From: Chitinophaga filiformis
Lineage (GTDB): Bacteria; Bacteroidota; Bacteroidia; Chitinophagales; Chitinophagaceae
Length of the DNA: 64,000 nucleotides
Assembly: GCF_021646545.1 (NCBI RefSeq)
Contig: NZ_JAKIRP010000011.1
Span: 234,633 to 298,632, forward strand
Direction of reading: 5' to 3'
Position 1 is the stretch's first letter, and each line of letters begins with the position of its first letter. Positions 35,753 through 44,178 of the stretch are shown here, in pieces. The notes below the pieces were generated by a model. The model was not told where the DNA came from. It saw only the letters and a program-made list of their open reading frames with translations, and made no database searches. The position numbers and the translations under genes were made by a program.

Positions 35753-37441
35753 TTACAGTTCAGTTCTAAGGACGGCTCCTCTGCTGGCATTAGTGACCAG
35801 AGCGCTGTATTGAGCCAGCCACCTCGACTGTAATGCCTTTTTAGGTGGTGTAAATGAGGCTTTCCTGTACGCAATTTCTTCTTCACTTAAATTGACGGAT
35901 AGAATATATTGATCCACATCTATATGAATTTCATCCCCGTCTTTAAGCAATCCTATCATACCACCTTCTGCAGCTTCGGGAGAAACATGACCTATTGATG
36001 CGCCTCTCGTTGCACCGCTGAATCTTCCATCAGTAATAAGTGCTACAGAGTTTCCGAGCCCCATACCCATTATCAGACTCGTAGGTGTCAGCATTTCCTG
36101 CATACCAGGACCACCCTTTGGTCCTTCATACCTTATCACTACCACATCGCCGGCCTTCACCTTCCCACTTAGAATACCCTCAATTGCTTCCGCCTGACCG
36201 TCAAAACACACAGCTTTACCAGTAAATGCCCTCTCTCCGGTAATGCCTGCCGTTTTAACTACAGCCCCCTGCTCAGCCAGATTTCCATACAGAATAGCCA
36301 GGCCGCCTACTTTGCTATATGGGTTGTCGATAGGATGAATGATATTTTCATCTATGATCTTAGCTTCTGCAATTTTCTCAAATAAAGTCTCTCCACTTAT
36401 AGTCAAATTGTCTATCAAAACCTTATTCCCCCTTTTGGTTATTTCTTTCATTACGGCATTCACACCTCCGGCCTTATTTATATCTTCCATATGAACCGTG
36501 CTCAAACTTGGAGAAATCTTAGCTATATGAGAAACATTCTTACTGATATGGTTAATGTCCTTTAACTGGAAATTTACATCTGCTTCATTAGCTATGGCCA
36601 GCATATGCAGTACTGTATTAGTACTTCCGCCCATTGCCATGTCAACAGCAAATGCATTTTTCACCGCATTTTCATTTAGGATGTTCTTCAATTTAAATAG
36701 CTCGCGCAAAGCCTCGTCCTTTGCAATCTCACAAATTCTTCGTGCAGCCTTTCTATAAAGTTCCTCTCGTTCCCTGGTTTGCGCCAAAATAGTACCATTG
36801 CCTGCCAGGGCGATACCCATTGCCTCCATCAAAGTATTCATTGAGTTGGCAGTGAACATGCCGGAACAGCTGCCTCCACTCGGGCAGGCGTTACATTCAA
36901 TGTCAAAGAGCTCTTCATCACTTATTTTTTTCGCTTCGTGTTCACCAACTGCTTCAAAAACAGACGCCAGGTCGATAGGTGTGCCATCCTTTTTATAACC
37001 TTTGGCCATTGGACCACCGCTTACAAAGATCGTTGGAACATTTACCCTAAGTGCGCCCATGATCATTCCCGGTACGATCTTGTCACAATTTGGAATAGCG
37101 ATCATGGCATCTAATTTATGCGCATTCATTACGCTTTCGACTGAACTGGCAATTAATTCTCTACTGGGTAGCGAATAAAGCATACCGTCGTGTCCCATGG
37201 CAATACCATCATCCACTCCAATTGTATTAAATTCAAATGGTACGCATCCATTTGCCCGGATTTCATCCTTTATAATTTCAGCCACTTTGTTGAGAAAAAA
37301 GTGTCCAGGGATAATTTCGATGAATGAATTGGCCACTCCAATGAATGGCTTTCCAAAATCCTGGTCTTTTAGCCCCGTAGCACGCAATAATGATCTGTGG
37401 GGCGTCCGTTGATACCCTTTTTTTACTTCGTCACTTCTCAT
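35753..37441 (-). CDS. ilvD: Dihydroxy-acid dehydratase IlvD
   Basis: 562 residues, full length for the family. It converts 2,3-dihydroxy-isovalerate and its analogue to 2-keto acids in valine/isoleucine synthesis. Iron-sulphur ligand regions are IPNCDKIVPG (Cys119) and CNACPSGGSCSGMFTANSMN (Cys192); other signatures are GVDDGIAMGHDGM and DGRFSGATRGASIGH near the C terminus. There are no other ilv genes near. It is 19 bp behind a Crp/Fnr-type gene on the same strand, so the two probably share a transcript. Confidence 0.95.
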   Translation of the reverse strand: MRSDEVKKGYQRTPHRSLLRATGLKDQDFGKPFIGVANSFIEIIPGHFFLNKVAEIIKDEIRANGCVPFEFNTIGVDDGIAMGHDGMLYSLPSRELIASSVESVMNAHKLDAMIAIPNCDKIVPGMIMGALRVNVPTIFVSGGPMAKGYKKDGTPIDLASVFEAVGEHEAKKISDEELFDIECNACPSGGSCSGMFTANSMNTLMEAMGIALAGNGTILAQTREREELYRKAARRICEIAKDEALRELFKLKNILNENAVKNAFAVDMAMGGSTNTVLHMLAIANEADVNFQLKDINHISKNVSHIAKISPSLSTVHMEDINKAGGVNAVMKEITKRGNKVLIDNLTISGETLFEKIAEAKIIDENIIHPIDNPYSKVGGLAILYGNLAEQGAVVKTAGITGERAFTGKAVCFDGQAEAIEGILSGKVKAGDVVVIRYEGPKGGPGMQEMLTPTSLIMGMGLGNSVALITDGRFSGATRGASIGHVSPEAAEGGMIGLLKDGDEIHIDVDQYILSVNLSEEEIAYRKASFTPPKKALQSRWLAQYSALVTNASRGAVLRTEL

Positions 37442-37460
37442 ATCAATATATTTATAGCAA

Positions 37461-38030
37461 TTACATTTGTGCCTTCAGTCTGCTGAGCGTTTCAGGTGAT
37501 ATATTTAGATAAGCAGCAAGGTTGGCATTAGATAACCGTTGAATAAGTTCGGGATTGCTTTTGAGTAAATTTTTGTACCTCTCGGCTGCGCTCTGAGTCA
37601 GGAGACCACTAAGTTTCGATGTTATGACAGTCAGCCCATACTCAAGAATATATATATACATCTTGTCCCAGGCAGGGAATTTTTCCCTCAACTTTACAAA
37701 ATCATGATAAGATATTACCAGCAACTCTGAGGTCTCGACTGCCTGAATATATTCGGAAGCAGGTTGCCTGGAAATAAAACTTACAATGGATGTCAGGAAC
37801 GTTTGTTCAAATGCCATAAACCTGGTAGAAACGTTATTATCATCGTTGCTATAAAAAAGGCGCAAACAGCCTTTCAAAATGAAAAACATTTTATCGGCGA
37901 CAACTCCCTCCCTTAGTAACAATTCATTCTTTTTTGCAGTGAATGGTTTGAAAAACGAAAGAACTTCGGAAAGTTGTTCTCCGCTGAGCATTGTTTTCGA
38001 CTGTATCAATTCTGCGAGCACGGCTGTCAT
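37461..38030 (-). CDS. Crp/Fnr-family regulator
   Basis: 189 residues. An N-terminal cyclic-nucleotide-binding-like beta roll (LLREGVVADKMFFILKGCLRLFYSND) and a C-terminal winged helix (SNANLAAYLNISPETLSRLKAQ) are seen. The roll lacks the classical RxS cAMP-contact residues, as in most Bacteroidota members, so the ligand is unknown. It lies directly upstream of ilvD, a plausible but unproven target. Confidence 0.85.
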   Translation of the reverse strand: MTAVLAELIQSKTMLSGEQLSEVLSFFKPFTAKKNELLLREGVVADKMFFILKGCLRLFYSNDDNNVSTRFMAFEQTFLTSIVSFISRQPASEYIQAVETSELLVISYHDFVKLREKFPAWDKMYIYILEYGLTVITSKLSGLLTQSAAERYKNLLKSNPELIQRLSNANLAAYLNISPETLSRLKAQM

Positions 38031-38522
38031 TCGGTCTTATTTGAAGACCAAAGGTGTGACATTTCTCTTTAGAATTCCTTGATCTTCGTCAAAATCGAAA
38101 TTTCAAAAGGTCGCTTTTGACCTAAACGTCATCAGAGCCAGTAAGAAATAGAAAAATCTCCATATCCACTGGCAGAAAAGTAAATGCCAAAACTCATGAT
38201 TGTAAGCCCATCTGATCAATTATTGCCGATTATCATCGTCTTTGCGGTTATGAGACCTGGACTGTGTTTTTCAGGACAGCCACTGACAAATGCAAAAGTT
38301 GTTCTGGAAACACGGGAAGATGAAACCGTTAAAGGCAGAATTACGCCCTGCTGCATTAGGGACGCATTTGATTGAAAACAGATAGCAGATTTATCGGTGT
38401 GAAGATCTTCAATTAAAAAGTTCGATAGTTGTCCAGGCACCCGCATAATTATAAACCCGCTCCGGCAGCGGGTTTATAGTTCGGAATAATTTTATCCCCA
38501 AAGATGCTGAAGGATGATCGGA
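38031..38522. other. Intergenic with a terminator, no supported gene
   Basis: The stretch holds the upstream region of the Crp/Fnr gene and the downstream region of the AraC gene. Short frames are open on both strands (for example 38184-38375) but none has conserved features or a start context. Confidence 0.4.
38451..38477 (-). terminator. Palindromic stem-loop downstream of the AraC gene
   Basis: ATAAACCCGCT (38451-38461) is perfectly inverted at the right side (AGCGGGTTTAT, 38467-38477). The AraC gene ends 46 bp away on the minus strand. No long T-tract follows. Confidence 0.55.
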
Positions 38523-39443
38523 TTAATTTAAATTCCTGAATTCGTTAGGAGTTATGCCGGTTTTATTCTTAAACAGCTTATTGAAAGATTGCGGATATTC
38601 AAATCCCAACTCATACGCGATCTCTGCAACCGATAGCCTGGTTTGCATCAATTTGTTTTTTGCCAGTTCTATCACACGGTTATGAATATGCTGCTGTGTG
38701 GTCATGCCTGTCAGGCTTTTCAATAGATCACTTAGGTATTGTGCAGATACAAATAGTTTTTCAGAAAAATATTGTACTTCCGGCAATCCTTTATGCAGAC
38801 TTTTCCCGCCTTCAAAATACTCATTCAGTAGATCTTCAAATTTCGATAGCACATCGTTATTGACTTTCTTACGCGTGATAAACTGGCGGTTGTAAAACCG
38901 GTTGCAATAGTTCAACAGCAGATCTATGTGCGATACGATTACGTCCTGGCTGAATGTATCTATATTGCTTTGATACTCCTGCTTTATATCCTCCCATATC
39001 TTCTCTATTGTCTGTTCTTCTTTTACCGATAAATGCAGTGCTTCGGTTATAGCATAGGAAAAGAAACCATACTCCTTAATTCTACTAAAAAGCGGGTATG
39101 ACCGTAACAGGTCGGGATGAAAAATCAACCAGTCGCCCATAGCGCCATCATCTTCAGAAATTTCGGTAGCAATTACCTGGCCGGGTGCATAAAAGCTAAG
39201 TACGCCGGCATCATGGTCATAATTCGTCTGGCCATATTTTACCTTCCCCTTAAAATGCTTCTTGATGCAAATAGAGTAGAAATTATACACAACCGGTTTG
39301 GCATTCAATGCTTCAAAATTGTTACGTTTTATCAACCCATTCACACTTATCAACGGGTGCTCCGGCTCGGGCAGGCCGAGTATTTTATGTAACTGAGGAA
39401 TTGAGCTGATTACTTGCACATCATTCTTTGCTTTTCCATTCAT
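38523..39443 (-). CDS. AraC-family transcription regulator (module 2)
   Basis: 306 residues, clearly paralogous to the AraC protein at 24.5 kb: same length, same N-terminal layout (IPQLHKILGLPEPEHPLISV), and near-identical blocks (NYCNRFYNRQFITRKKVNNDVLSKFEDLLNEYF). The C-terminal AraC helices are VQYFSEKLFVSAQYLSDLLKSLTGMTTQQHIHNRV and VAEIAYELGFEYPQSFNKLFKNKTGITPNEFRN. It lies downstream of an SDR gene, as does its paralogue. Confidence 0.9.
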   Translation of the reverse strand: MNGKAKNDVQVISSIPQLHKILGLPEPEHPLISVNGLIKRNNFEALNAKPVVYNFYSICIKKHFKGKVKYGQTNYDHDAGVLSFYAPGQVIATEISEDDGAMGDWLIFHPDLLRSYPLFSRIKEYGFFSYAITEALHLSVKEEQTIEKIWEDIKQEYQSNIDTFSQDVIVSHIDLLLNYCNRFYNRQFITRKKVNNDVLSKFEDLLNEYFEGGKSLHKGLPEVQYFSEKLFVSAQYLSDLLKSLTGMTTQQHIHNRVIELAKNKLMQTRLSVAEIAYELGFEYPQSFNKLFKNKTGITPNEFRNLN

Positions 39444-39533
39444 CTCGGTTTGTTTGTAATTGACATAAAACTACAAAGGTGACAATGCTTAAAGTTATCC
39501 AAATCAAATTTTCTTGCATCCACCCCGCCAGCC

Positions 39534-39605
39534 TCATGTGGCAAATAGTTTTGCTGTTGCCTTGCCAAGTCCGGATGATGCGCCGGTAATAAATATCGTT
39601 TTCAT
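39534..39605 (-). pseudogene. SDR N-terminal remnant
   Basis: A 23-codon frame reads MKTIFITGASSGLGKATAKL then FAT and stop. This is the cofactor-binding start of an SDR, almost the same as the SDR at 25.5 kb (NTIFITGASSGLGKATAKLF). The rest of that gene is absent; only the first 60 bp remain between the AraC gene and the intact SDR gene. Confidence 0.75.
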
Positions 39606-39651
39606 TTCTGATACTGTTCAAATTGTTGTAAAGAAAATGGTCTTGTGTCCC

Positions 39652-40488
39652 TTAATGTTCTTTCGGAACAAACAGGCTATTGGTGAAAGCATGGTAATCC
39701 TGCTCCGAAGTGCCGCGCCGTGCATCCAGAATTGGCTGAATGTCGTTAGTGGGCATGTAGCGAAGCCTGTCTGATTCGTCAACGGCTGCTTCAAAAATCG
39801 TTGCTACCACTTTTTCAACGGCGTCTTCATCGGCGGCATCTTGCATACCACCATACAATGCTGAGATCCGGTTGAGGAAGGGGAAGTAATCTTCGATGAG
39901 TTGCATATTTCCGCTTTCCCCTCCTACACGAGCCTGGAAGCCTGTTTTCAGAGCTCCGCCGGGTTCGATAACCTTTACTTTGATGCCCAGTGAAGCCAGT
40001 TCATAACGGAGGCCTTCAGAAAAGCCTTCCAATGCAAACTTTGATGCGCTGTAGATCGATGCCATGGGAAAGCCAATAGCGCCCGCACCAGAACTTATAT
40101 TGATGATCGTACCCGCATGGTTGGCGCGGAAGTGTGGCAGAATAGCGCGGGTAACATCCATGGCACCGAATACATTTACGTCAAACTGCTGCTGTATCGC
40201 TTCACGTGATACGCCTTCGAAAATTCCGAATAAGCCATAACCCGCATTATTGACGATCACATCAATGCGTCCGAAACGCTCAATACCAGCTGCAATTGCG
40301 GCGTCAATTGTTTCTGCAACGTGTACGTCCAGTTTGGTGATAAACACATTGCTCATATGACCAAGATCGCCTGCTTTGCCGGCATCTCTCATGGTAGCAA
40401 TAACATTCCAGCCTTTTTCGGCAAAATAACGGGCAGCGGCGGCCCCAAAACCGGAGGATGTTCCGGTAATTAATACTGTTTGTTTCAT
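39652..40488 (-). CDS. Short-chain dehydrogenase/reductase (SDR), module 2
   Basis: 278 residues. Cofactor motif TGTSSGFG at the N terminus, NNAGYG, catalytic Ser in INISSGAGAIG and Tyr/Lys in YSASKFALEG. The long C-terminal part (FQARVGGESGNMQLIEDYFPFLNRIS) is as in the YusZ/KR-like SDR group often regulated by adjacent AraC genes. Substrate unknown. It sits between two SDR remnants. Confidence 0.92.
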   Translation of the reverse strand: MKQTVLITGTSSGFGAAAARYFAEKGWNVIATMRDAGKAGDLGHMSNVFITKLDVHVAETIDAAIAAGIERFGRIDVIVNNAGYGLFGIFEGVSREAIQQQFDVNVFGAMDVTRAILPHFRANHAGTIINISSGAGAIGFPMASIYSASKFALEGFSEGLRYELASLGIKVKVIEPGGALKTGFQARVGGESGNMQLIEDYFPFLNRISALYGGMQDAADEDAVEKVVATIFEAAVDESDRLRYMPTNDIQPILDARRGTSEQDYHAFTNSLFVPKEH

Positions 40489-40545
40489 TTTTTTGTTGAT
40501 TTTTATTCAGTGTTATGGTAAAAAGGAGGCGTTGTTAATGCCTGT

Positions 40546-40674
40546 TCATCCGAAATGGTTACCGATGATGACAACAGATGCACCTTGTGCCGCCAGGGCT
40601 TTGGCGGTAGCGTAACCAATGTCACTGCTGCCGCCAGTTATTACTGATGTTTTGTTTTTGAAATTTTGTTCCAC
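40546..40674 (-). pseudogene. SDR N-terminal remnant
   Basis: From a GTG at 40674 the frame reads VEQNFKNKTSVITGGSSDIG and continues with YATAKALAAQGASVVIIG, then NHFG and stop. This is the first ~40 residues of a different classical SDR (one changed residue, Asp for Gly, in the glycine motif). The catalytic part is missing. Confidence 0.7.
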
Positions 40675-40726
40675 GTCATGTTTGTTTTGATGATGTAAAA
40701 TTCCAAAATGAGCAGCGGAAGGCTGT

Positions 40727-40757
40727 GTCCAAAACAAGTATTGTTGTATCCAAAAAA
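40727..40757. promoter_or_regulatory. TCCAAAA direct repeats 21 bp apart: AraC-type operator candidate
   Basis: TCCAAAA occurs at 40728 and 40749, 21 bp apart, with a third copy at 40702. The position, upstream of an SDR (now a remnant) and in an AraC-linked locus, resembles the TTTGGCGG repeats of module 1. Confidence 0.35.
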
Positions 40758-40942
40758 TGTAGGATCTTCTGACGCTTAAAAAATCAGCAGTATAGTTAAT
40801 TATTGCTTTGAATTGATACGGTATAAGCCATTGTGGTCATTGATAGATTAGTCATACTTCATATTATGCCTTTTAACGGCGTATGAATCCTCATTATAAA
40901 GATCGATAAGTGTCCCGTCACCCCGATAAAAGCGCTGACCAA

Positions 40943-40970
40943 GCCGTAGACAGTTATCTACGGCTTTCTT
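40943..40970 (+). terminator. Orphan Rho-independent terminator on the plus strand
   Basis: GCCGTAGA (40943-40950) pairs with TCTACGGC (40957-40964) and is followed by TTTCTTTTTT. No plus-strand gene lies upstream within several kilobases; all near genes are on the minus strand. Confidence 0.7.
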
Positions 40971-41017
40971 TTTTCTGCATGTTACCGCTTCAATGAAATG
41001 GAATTTTACTGATATTT

Positions 41018-41741
41018 TTAAGCAAATGGACTAAGGGCACGTTTCCAGATATCAATGGCAGCTGCCATTTCTCTCTCATCTAGCGAACTGTAGCCTATGC
41101 GTATAAAGTCGTGGGGTTGCGATACATTTGGCTGGAAAAAGTAATTACTGCCGTCGCTAAGCTTTAATCCCAACTTTCCCGCATTCCTGGCAACTGCGCC
41201 GGCACTTATACCTTGCCGGTACATTGCCCAGATGGCCAGGCCACCGTTCGGCTGATCAAATGTTAAGTATTCTCTTAAATGCTCTGAGAGCAACCGGCAG
41301 GTGTTTTCCAGCCTGGCCTGATATACTCTATATGACTTCTTTATATGCCGGGAAATATCACCGGTACGCAGGAGTTCTGCAGTCGCTTCCTCCAGCAGCT
41401 GTGTATCCACCTGGCCATTCCAGGTAAAGTCCATTTTGTATCCCAGACTTACAAGGCGGGAAGGGCCGAAATTCTGGATATTCCAAACAGGCGAACCTGC
41501 TGTAATGTTTGGATTGTTATTTCTTTCGCCACCACCATGCAGAAAAATTATCAAAGGGTATTTCCTTGTATTTCCCGGTACGTCGTGACCTGCCGGTTTG
41601 TATTCAAGAAAGGGGATTGAATCGCCGTTGCTCGCCGGTAATCCGCTTGGCAACATTTTGTGCATTAAGATAAGTGGGGAAACATAACAGAAAGAGGAAA
41701 TAGACCATGTATTGGCCGATTAGCGGGGTAAATTTTTTCAT
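41018..41741 (-). pseudogene. Chimeric pseudogene: esterase start joined to MocR-type aminotransferase end
   Basis: Three parts are seen on the minus strand. From 41741: a signal peptide (MKKFTPLIGQYMVYF, LFLLCFPTYLNAQ). Just after the AQ site the frame changes by one base in a CAAAATG run; the next frame (from 41665) reads MLPSGLPASNGDSIPFLEYK and YPLIIFLHGGGERNNN, the start of a secreted esterase, ending near VDT at 41401. From there QLLEEATAELLRTGDISRHI to FIRIGYSSLDEREMAAAIDI is the C terminus of a MocR/GntR-type PLP-dependent regulator. The second part has no start or pyridoxal-lysine. The remaining 215-codon frame is open but most unlikely to be functional. Confidence 0.8.
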
Positions 41742-42012
41742 GGAATAAGTGTTTAATGTAAAGGAATTAATTACGCTCGTGATGTATTAGGATATTTTGG
41801 TGTTAAAATGAGTGATACAGAAAAGACTATAGAAGGTGTAAGTGTTTGTGGGTCTTTACTAAAATGGGATTAACTACATTACTTGTTCCAAGCTTAGGGT
41901 GTCTCGTTTTTTGCCAAGAGAAAGTTACGATTATTAAATCAAAAGATAATGAAAATCTACTACTCAAAGTGTAAAAAACATTCCGTTTTTATGTTACAAA
42001 TATTAACAGTTT

Positions 42013-42927
42013 TTAAAACCGCGCCCGTATACTAGAATAATTATCTGCCCGGGCAAAATTATCGTGAATAATTACGTTTACATTACTGCCCCCTTTATCA
42101 CGGTAAAACCCGTTCCGGAGCCAGATCTTGCTGGTATACCACGAGCCATGCATTACCGGGCTACCGATGATAAGGGAATCATTATCGAACCATTGCATGG
42201 TGGGGATAGAATCTACTGACAATACCTTCGAAAACTCCGCCTGCCCCTGCAGCCGGTGCCATACCTCTACTATCCCCTGCCAGTCTGGCCTGAACTTTAC
42301 GTGTACAATAAAGTCGTTCCATAAGCCTTTGCTAAGTGTATTACGCAAAATGTGATACTGCTTGTACATAAAATTCAACTTGCCGGAAGTGTTAACCGTT
42401 ACATGCCCCGTCCAGATGTTTACACCAATGGTATCATTGTGTGCATTAAAGGAAATTGGCGGGTTAATATAGTTATTGTGATGAAACTGCATAAACACGC
42501 CGAAGTTTTTAGGATTGGTCCAGGTGGTGGGGAAATAAGTTGACCAGCCATAATAATATTCATCGCCAACGGTCTCCAGCGTGTAGTTATTCTTCCCTTC
42601 CAGGCTCATATCTGCCTCACAGCGTTCTCCGCTGATGCCGGCTATGGTATCATTGGGCCGCACAATGAAGCGTGCAGCATACGTGCCCTGCCGTACCGGT
42701 ACCACCGAGGATATACCCACATAAAACTGCGCAGGATCAGCGGTAATGATACCACGCCACTGGCTGGCATCGCCGGTTTCCCAGTCCGCAATTACCGGAA
42801 CAGGCGACGTGAGCGCGGAGGCAAGCTGGTCACGCAGTTCCAGCTCACTGTTTTGAAGAGATTTTTTACATGAAAGAACAACAGTAACCAATACTGCTAT
42901 TTTTACTATTGGAGATATGCTTTTCAT
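42013..42927 (-). CDS. Heparin-lyase-I-like polysaccharide lyase lipoprotein
   Basis: 304 residues from MKSISPIVKIAVLVTVVLSC; earlier Mets are open but the lipobox start is best. The lipid-modified Cys is at about residue 20. The body (DWETGDASQW, ERCEADMSLEGKNNYTLETVGDEYYYGWSTYFPTTW, GVFMQFHHN, WNDFIVHVKFRPDWQGIVEVWHR) matches the Pfam Polysacc_lyase (PF14099) jelly-roll family. The family cleaves uronic-acid polysaccharides by elimination; the substrate here is not known. Confidence 0.8.
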   Translation of the reverse strand: MKSISPIVKIAVLVTVVLSCKKSLQNSELELRDQLASALTSPVPVIADWETGDASQWRGIITADPAQFYVGISSVVPVRQGTYAARFIVRPNDTIAGISGERCEADMSLEGKNNYTLETVGDEYYYGWSTYFPTTWTNPKNFGVFMQFHHNNYINPPISFNAHNDTIGVNIWTGHVTVNTSGKLNFMYKQYHILRNTLSKGLWNDFIVHVKFRPDWQGIVEVWHRLQGQAEFSKVLSVDSIPTMQWFDNDSLIIGSPVMHGSWYTSKIWLRNGFYRDKGGSNVNVIIHDNFARADNYSSIRARF

Positions 42928-43071
42928 AGCCATGGATTTTTGTATTAGCAAAATGCAGGAACTCAACAATCAATGAACGACAATAGCCTTTCGATGACAT
43001 GCACTACAAAGTTGGCATGTTTGGCAGCCGCGATCATTAGGAGATGAGGAATTAATTACGCTCCACCATGA

Positions 43072-43470
43072 CGCGACCGGAGAAAAAATGGGCATGACCA
43101 AACGAAGTACATTAACGACCGGAAGAGACAATTGTCGAACCAGATAGCTGATATAGAACAAAGGTTAAACTATTTGCAGGAGCTGCTGGCAACGCAAAAA
43201 GTGGAGCCCGAAGACTATCGGAGAATGAAAGCTGAATGCACCGGAAAGATAGACAGGCTCTTAGTAAAGATGGCGGAACCCAACCAGAATTATTTAGATA
43301 TAGAAGGGCTGCTCAGGACAGGAATTGCTACTTTACTTAACCTGGAAAAAATGTATCTGGAGGGTGACATCATAAAAAAAAGGGAGATAATTGGTTCGAT
43401 CTACCCCGAAAAATTGACGTTTGACGGTTTCAATTATCAAACGCTCGACTCAATGAGGCTGTTTCACTGA
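43072..43470 (+). pseudogene. Serine recombinase C-terminal remnant
   Basis: The frame, open from 43072, reads YINDRKRQLSNQIADIEQRL, then NYLQELLATQKVEPEDYRRM and ends YPEKLTFDGFNYQTLDSMRL. This is the coiled-coil C-terminal end of a large serine recombinase. The catalytic and zinc-ribbon parts are missing, with a stop at 43069-43071. It may be the trace of a vanished mobile element; a nearby start codon is lacking. Confidence 0.65.
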
Positions 43471-43502
43471 TATACAGTCTGGATGTAGGGTTCAATTAAC
43501 AG

Positions 43503-43538
43503 AAAACAGGACAAGAGGAAAAAATCCGTCTTGTCCTG
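43503..43538 (-). terminator. Terminator of tRNA-Arg copy 1
   Basis: CAGGACAAG (43507-43515) is inverse to CTTGTCCTG (43530-43538) and is followed on the minus strand by TTTTC. It lies 6 bp from the tRNA 3' end. Confidence 0.75.
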
Positions 43539-43543
43539 TCTGG

Positions 43544-43617
43544 TGACCCCGTCTGGATTCAAACCAGAAACCTTCTGATCCGTAGTCAGATGCTCTATTC
43601 AGTTGAGCTACGGAGCC
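43544..43617 (-). tRNA. tRNA-Arg (anticodon ACG), copy 1
   Basis: 74 nt read on the minus strand as GGCTCCGTAGCTCAACTGAA and onward. Acceptor GGCTCCG pairs with CGGGGTC (with G:T pairs), the anticodon loop is CTACGGA (ACG), and the T loop TTTGAATCC is normal. CCA is not encoded. The same gene is repeated at 45295 with a compensating C5-G68 to T5-A68 change. Confidence 0.93.
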
Positions 43618-43636
43618 ATTCCCGCGATTGGGATTG

Positions 43637-43667
43637 CAAATGTAGACAAAAAATTAAAACAACCAAA
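43637..43667 (-). promoter_or_regulatory. Promoter of tRNA-Arg copy 1 (TTTG-N19-TACATTTG)
   Basis: On the minus strand TTTG (43667-43664) and TACATTTG (43644-43637) are 19 bp apart, a full match to the Bacteroidota consensus. Confidence 0.75.
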
Positions 43668-43821
43668 AAAGATTTTCAACCTTTTCGAAGGTGATGGAAT
43701 GTCCCGGTGTCGGGACAATACAAACATGCTGTCCGTCTAAGGTGTGGCTGCGGATCAAGTTGAAAACTTGTGGGGAAGGTTAAAAAGTTGTTGTTTTGCA
43801 ACTCATTAAGAAACATCAGTT

Positions 43822-44178
43822 TTGGATCAGACCTACCGACAGCTAATAGAATTTATGCTTCCAAAGGGACTTTTGGAGTATTTTGACCTTATCAAAACCA
43901 CGCAATCGCCTAATGGGCTTCATATTTACCTGGAAGAAATAAATCAGATTCCAATCGAGTATAGCGATAGGAAACTGCATTCAAAAGGCTTTCTGCCAGA
44001 AGTTCGGGTACAGGATTTTCCAATCAGAGAAAACAAAGTCACCCTGGTGATCAAACGCCGCCGCTGGGAAGACGTTAATACCGGCGATATTATTACCAGA
44101 GACTGGAATGTCGTTAGTGACGGAGCTCGTATTACCAAAGAGTTCGGTCTTTTTTTAAAAGAAACTTTTGGACAATAA
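43822..44178 (+). CDS. ISAon1-family transposase, N-terminal region protein
   Basis: 118 residues from a TTG start. The sequence (LIEFMLPKGLLEYFDLIKT, LHIYLEEINQIP, KGFLPEVRVQDFPIRENKVTLVIKRRRW, ITRDWNVVSDGARITKEF) matches the short first protein of ISAon1-type elements. It overlaps the next frame by 11 nt. Confidence 0.85.
   Translation: MDQTYRQLIEFMLPKGLLEYFDLIKTTQSPNGLHIYLEEINQIPIEYSDRKLHSKGFLPEVRVQDFPIRENKVTLVIKRRRWEDVNTGDIITRDWNVVSDGARITKEFGLFLKETFGQ

Noticed and set aside
38184..38446. Small frames on both strands in the Crp/AraC intergenic region
   Set aside because: No conserved features, no plausible start context, and mutually overlapping.
39421..39621. 66-codon frame on the minus strand
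   Set aside because: It is another frame over the AraC start and the SDR remnant; the SDR sense is clear in the neighbouring frame.
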